Part shown: piece after piece, positions 5,678-6,538 of the stretch
How positions within the stretch are numbered: position 1 is the first letter of the stretch
How the letters are laid out: every line of letters starts with the position of its first letter
Assembly: GCA_964606415.1 (NCBI GenBank)
Contig: CAZSGN010000161.1
Coordinates: forward strand, 1 to 6,538
Source: CAZSGN01 sp964606415
Lineage (GTDB): Bacteria > Bacteroidota > Bacteroidia > Bacteroidales > JBBRXJ01
DNA: 6,538 bases
Direction: 5' to 3'
Made by a program: the position numbers and the translations under genes
The notes under the pieces: generated by a model
Databases searched by the model: none
Seen by the model: the letters and a program-made list of their open reading frames with translations, nothing else
Told to the model about the DNA's origin: nothing

Positions 5678-5792
5678 ATACAATTGCAGGCTAAAAGCCC
5701 TCATTATTTCAGCCCGGGGGCATTGCCCCAAAATATAATTGCATTATGTTAAAATACAGCGCCCCGAAGGGCAGCTTATCTAATATGCTGCC
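5678..5792. repeat. Composite palindromic (REP-like) intergenic repeat, left copy
   Basis: This gene-free stretch packs several short GC-rich stem-loops: GGCT-AAA-AGCC (5689-5699), GGGGC-ATT-GCCCC (5717-5729), GCCC-CGAA-GGGC (5761-5772) and GGCAGC with GCTGCC (5770-5775 and 5787-5792, 11-nt loop). The second half repeats the first in outline: ATACAATTGCA at 5678-5688 returns as ATATAATTGCA at 5733-5743, 55 bp on, each followed by a CAGC-type GC-rich hairpin. Such AT-rich spacers with GC-rich hairpins are, from memory, dispersed in many Bacteroidota genomes and may be moved by IS200-like REP transposases; no such gene is here. Nothing else was found in 5577-5850. Confidence 0.55.
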
Positions 5793-5850
5793 ATTTCTGG
5801 CTTGCGTATTGAATTACTTCCATTTTATTCTCTCCACTCACGACCACAAT

Positions 5851-6132
5851 CTATCGCCTGATTGGATAATAGTCCATGTCTCTTACGTTCGTTTTTGTTC
5901 TTTTCTTTATTAGCAAAAGGAAAGCAATTTGTTTGGTCAAATAATCTTTTTTTGTTTTTCCAGAAACATGACCGCGAAAATATTCGATCATTTTTTCTTC
6001 AACAGCAACAATATTATTATTAGCTGGTGTTGCAATGACAAAAAAGGCATATCTGAGGAAGGTGCCAAAATCAAATGATGAACTCCTGATCCTGGTGTTG
6101 TGAATTAATAACTTATGAAAATATAAAAACAA
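5851..6132 (-). pseudogene. ORF without ATG between two repeat elements, possible gene remnant
   Basis: The frame gives 93 residues from a TTG at 6132 and remains open upstream to a TAA at 6196-6198, but the only ATG codons lie deep inside, so no normal start exists. The predicted sequence looks partly protein-like: a hydrophobic patch (about residues 24-37), a Lys/Glu-rich middle (KMIEYFRGHVSGKTKKDYL) and a basic end. I recognise no family, and no RBS or promoter is seen. It is flanked by palindromic repeats on both sides and is very AT-rich. Options are a decayed 3' fragment of a mobile or accessory gene, a gene with a rare start such as ATT, or chance. Chance cannot be excluded. Confidence 0.25.
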
Positions 6133-6270
6133 TTCATCATGTCGTAAAATTGTATCGTTTTTTATCTTGAATTCTTTTAATTCTACTTTGACACATTAAA
6201 ACATCTAATCAAAATCGTCTTAATCCATAACATATAATCATTCCCTGTCCCTGTTTCAGCAAGCAAAAAA

Positions 6271-6344
6271 GGACGCTCCTAACGGAGATTGGAATATTGG
6301 GAGGTATTTACTTTATTACTACAAACAGGACATCCCTCCGGGAT
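6271..6344. repeat. Composite palindromic (REP-like) intergenic repeat, right copy
   Basis: Two related hairpins sit in tandem 57 bp apart. The first is GGAC at 6271 followed by CTCC-TAAC-GGAG (6276-6287) and ATT. The second is GGAC at 6328 followed by ATCCC-TCC-GGGAT (6332-6344). They are joined by an AT-rich spacer containing TATTACTACAAACA (6314-6327). The shared GGAC, stem-loop, GATT layout shows a duplicated unit. Its spacing is close to that of the left element (55 bp), although the bases differ. I recall very similar strings scattered through Bacteroidota intergenic DNA. Confidence 0.5.
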
Positions 6345-6538
6345 TATTGAGTAAAACCTGGCGAAATTTAAAAATGATTATTATTTGTGGATTATATTTT
6401 GATAGGGATCAGGAGTTCTGAATTTATTTTTATCAAAAGTGATGGGCTGGATTGTGTCTTAAAATCAATTTAATTCCCCGAAATTAATTTTTTCTTTTTT
6501 ACAAAGTCGCATAATTGTGTCTTTTCCAGTAATTAAAG
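6345..6538. other. AT-rich stretch with no recognisable gene
   Basis: No ORF longer than about 25 codons with coding character, no TAnnTTTG box in either direction and no convincing hairpin was found. The 10-mer ATTGTGTCTT occurs twice (6451-6460 and 6514-6523). A minus-strand frame open from the right edge stops at 6465-6467 after 23 codons; it could be the tail of a gene lying outside the window but is too short to judge. The preceding stretch 6199-6270 is also empty. Confidence 0.5.

Noticed and set aside
5678..6344. CRISPR array
   Set aside because: The repeats are divergent hairpins with only two units each and no uniform repeat-spacer pattern.
6451..6523. 10-mer ATTGTGTCTT repeated 63 bp apart, possible attachment-like repeat
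   Set aside because: No integrase or other element boundary nearby; may be chance in low-complexity DNA.
6465..6536. Minus-strand frame of 23 codons open to the right window edge
   Set aside because: Too short in AT-rich DNA to tell a gene tail from chance.

Overview
The window looks like chromosomal DNA of a Bacteroidota bacterium, probably an environmental or gut member of the Bacteroidales/Marinilabiliales type (the order is inference). The reasons are: promoters matching the Bacteroidetes primary-sigma pattern (TTTG, 19-20 bp, TAnnTTTG) ahead of the tRNA and the CheW-like gene; almost no Shine-Dalgarno sequences; a DUF3822 gene, a family I know only from this phylum, next to rsmD; and short GC-rich palindromic repeats of a kind common in Bacteroidota intergenic DNA.

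Layout. 1-1177 is AT-rich accessory-looking DNA. It holds a small cysteine-rich putative lipoprotein gene (92-613, -), a perfect 21-bp dyad (737-757), and a short one-helix membrane ORF with no ATG (807-1133, -). 1131-1307 is a compact, complete tRNA-Asp(GTC) unit on the minus strand: promoter, tRNA, strong intrinsic terminator. 1325-3311 is a tight minus-strand operon: an N-terminally anchored pseudopilin-like protein, then a DUF3822 protein, then RsmD (16S rRNA m2G966 methyltransferase). The first two genes are 2 bp apart and the last two overlap by 10 bp. Diverging from it, 3440-4855 (+) encodes a RecD/Pif1-like superfamily I helicase with all main motifs. Converging on the helicase is a single-domain CheW-like protein (4985-5461, -) with its own promoter and, upstream, a 22-bp-period direct repeat. 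From 5523 to the right end there is no confident gene. That stretch holds two composite palindromic repeats (about 5678-5792 and 6271-6344) on either side of an ORF without an ATG that may be a gene remnant.

How it fits together. The core (1178-4855) is housekeeping: tRNA supply, ribosome modification and DNA helicase work. The least understood part is the DUF3822/pseudopilin-like pair. Strand pattern and motif spacing in DUF3822 suggest an actin-like (ASKHA) fold, so the pair recalls the cytoplasmic actin-fold plus membrane-anchored partner design of PilM/PilN or GspL, here translationally linked to an rRNA methylase. The orphan CheW-like protein has no chemotaxis genes beside it. I see no CRISPR array, rRNA, integrase or intact transposase.
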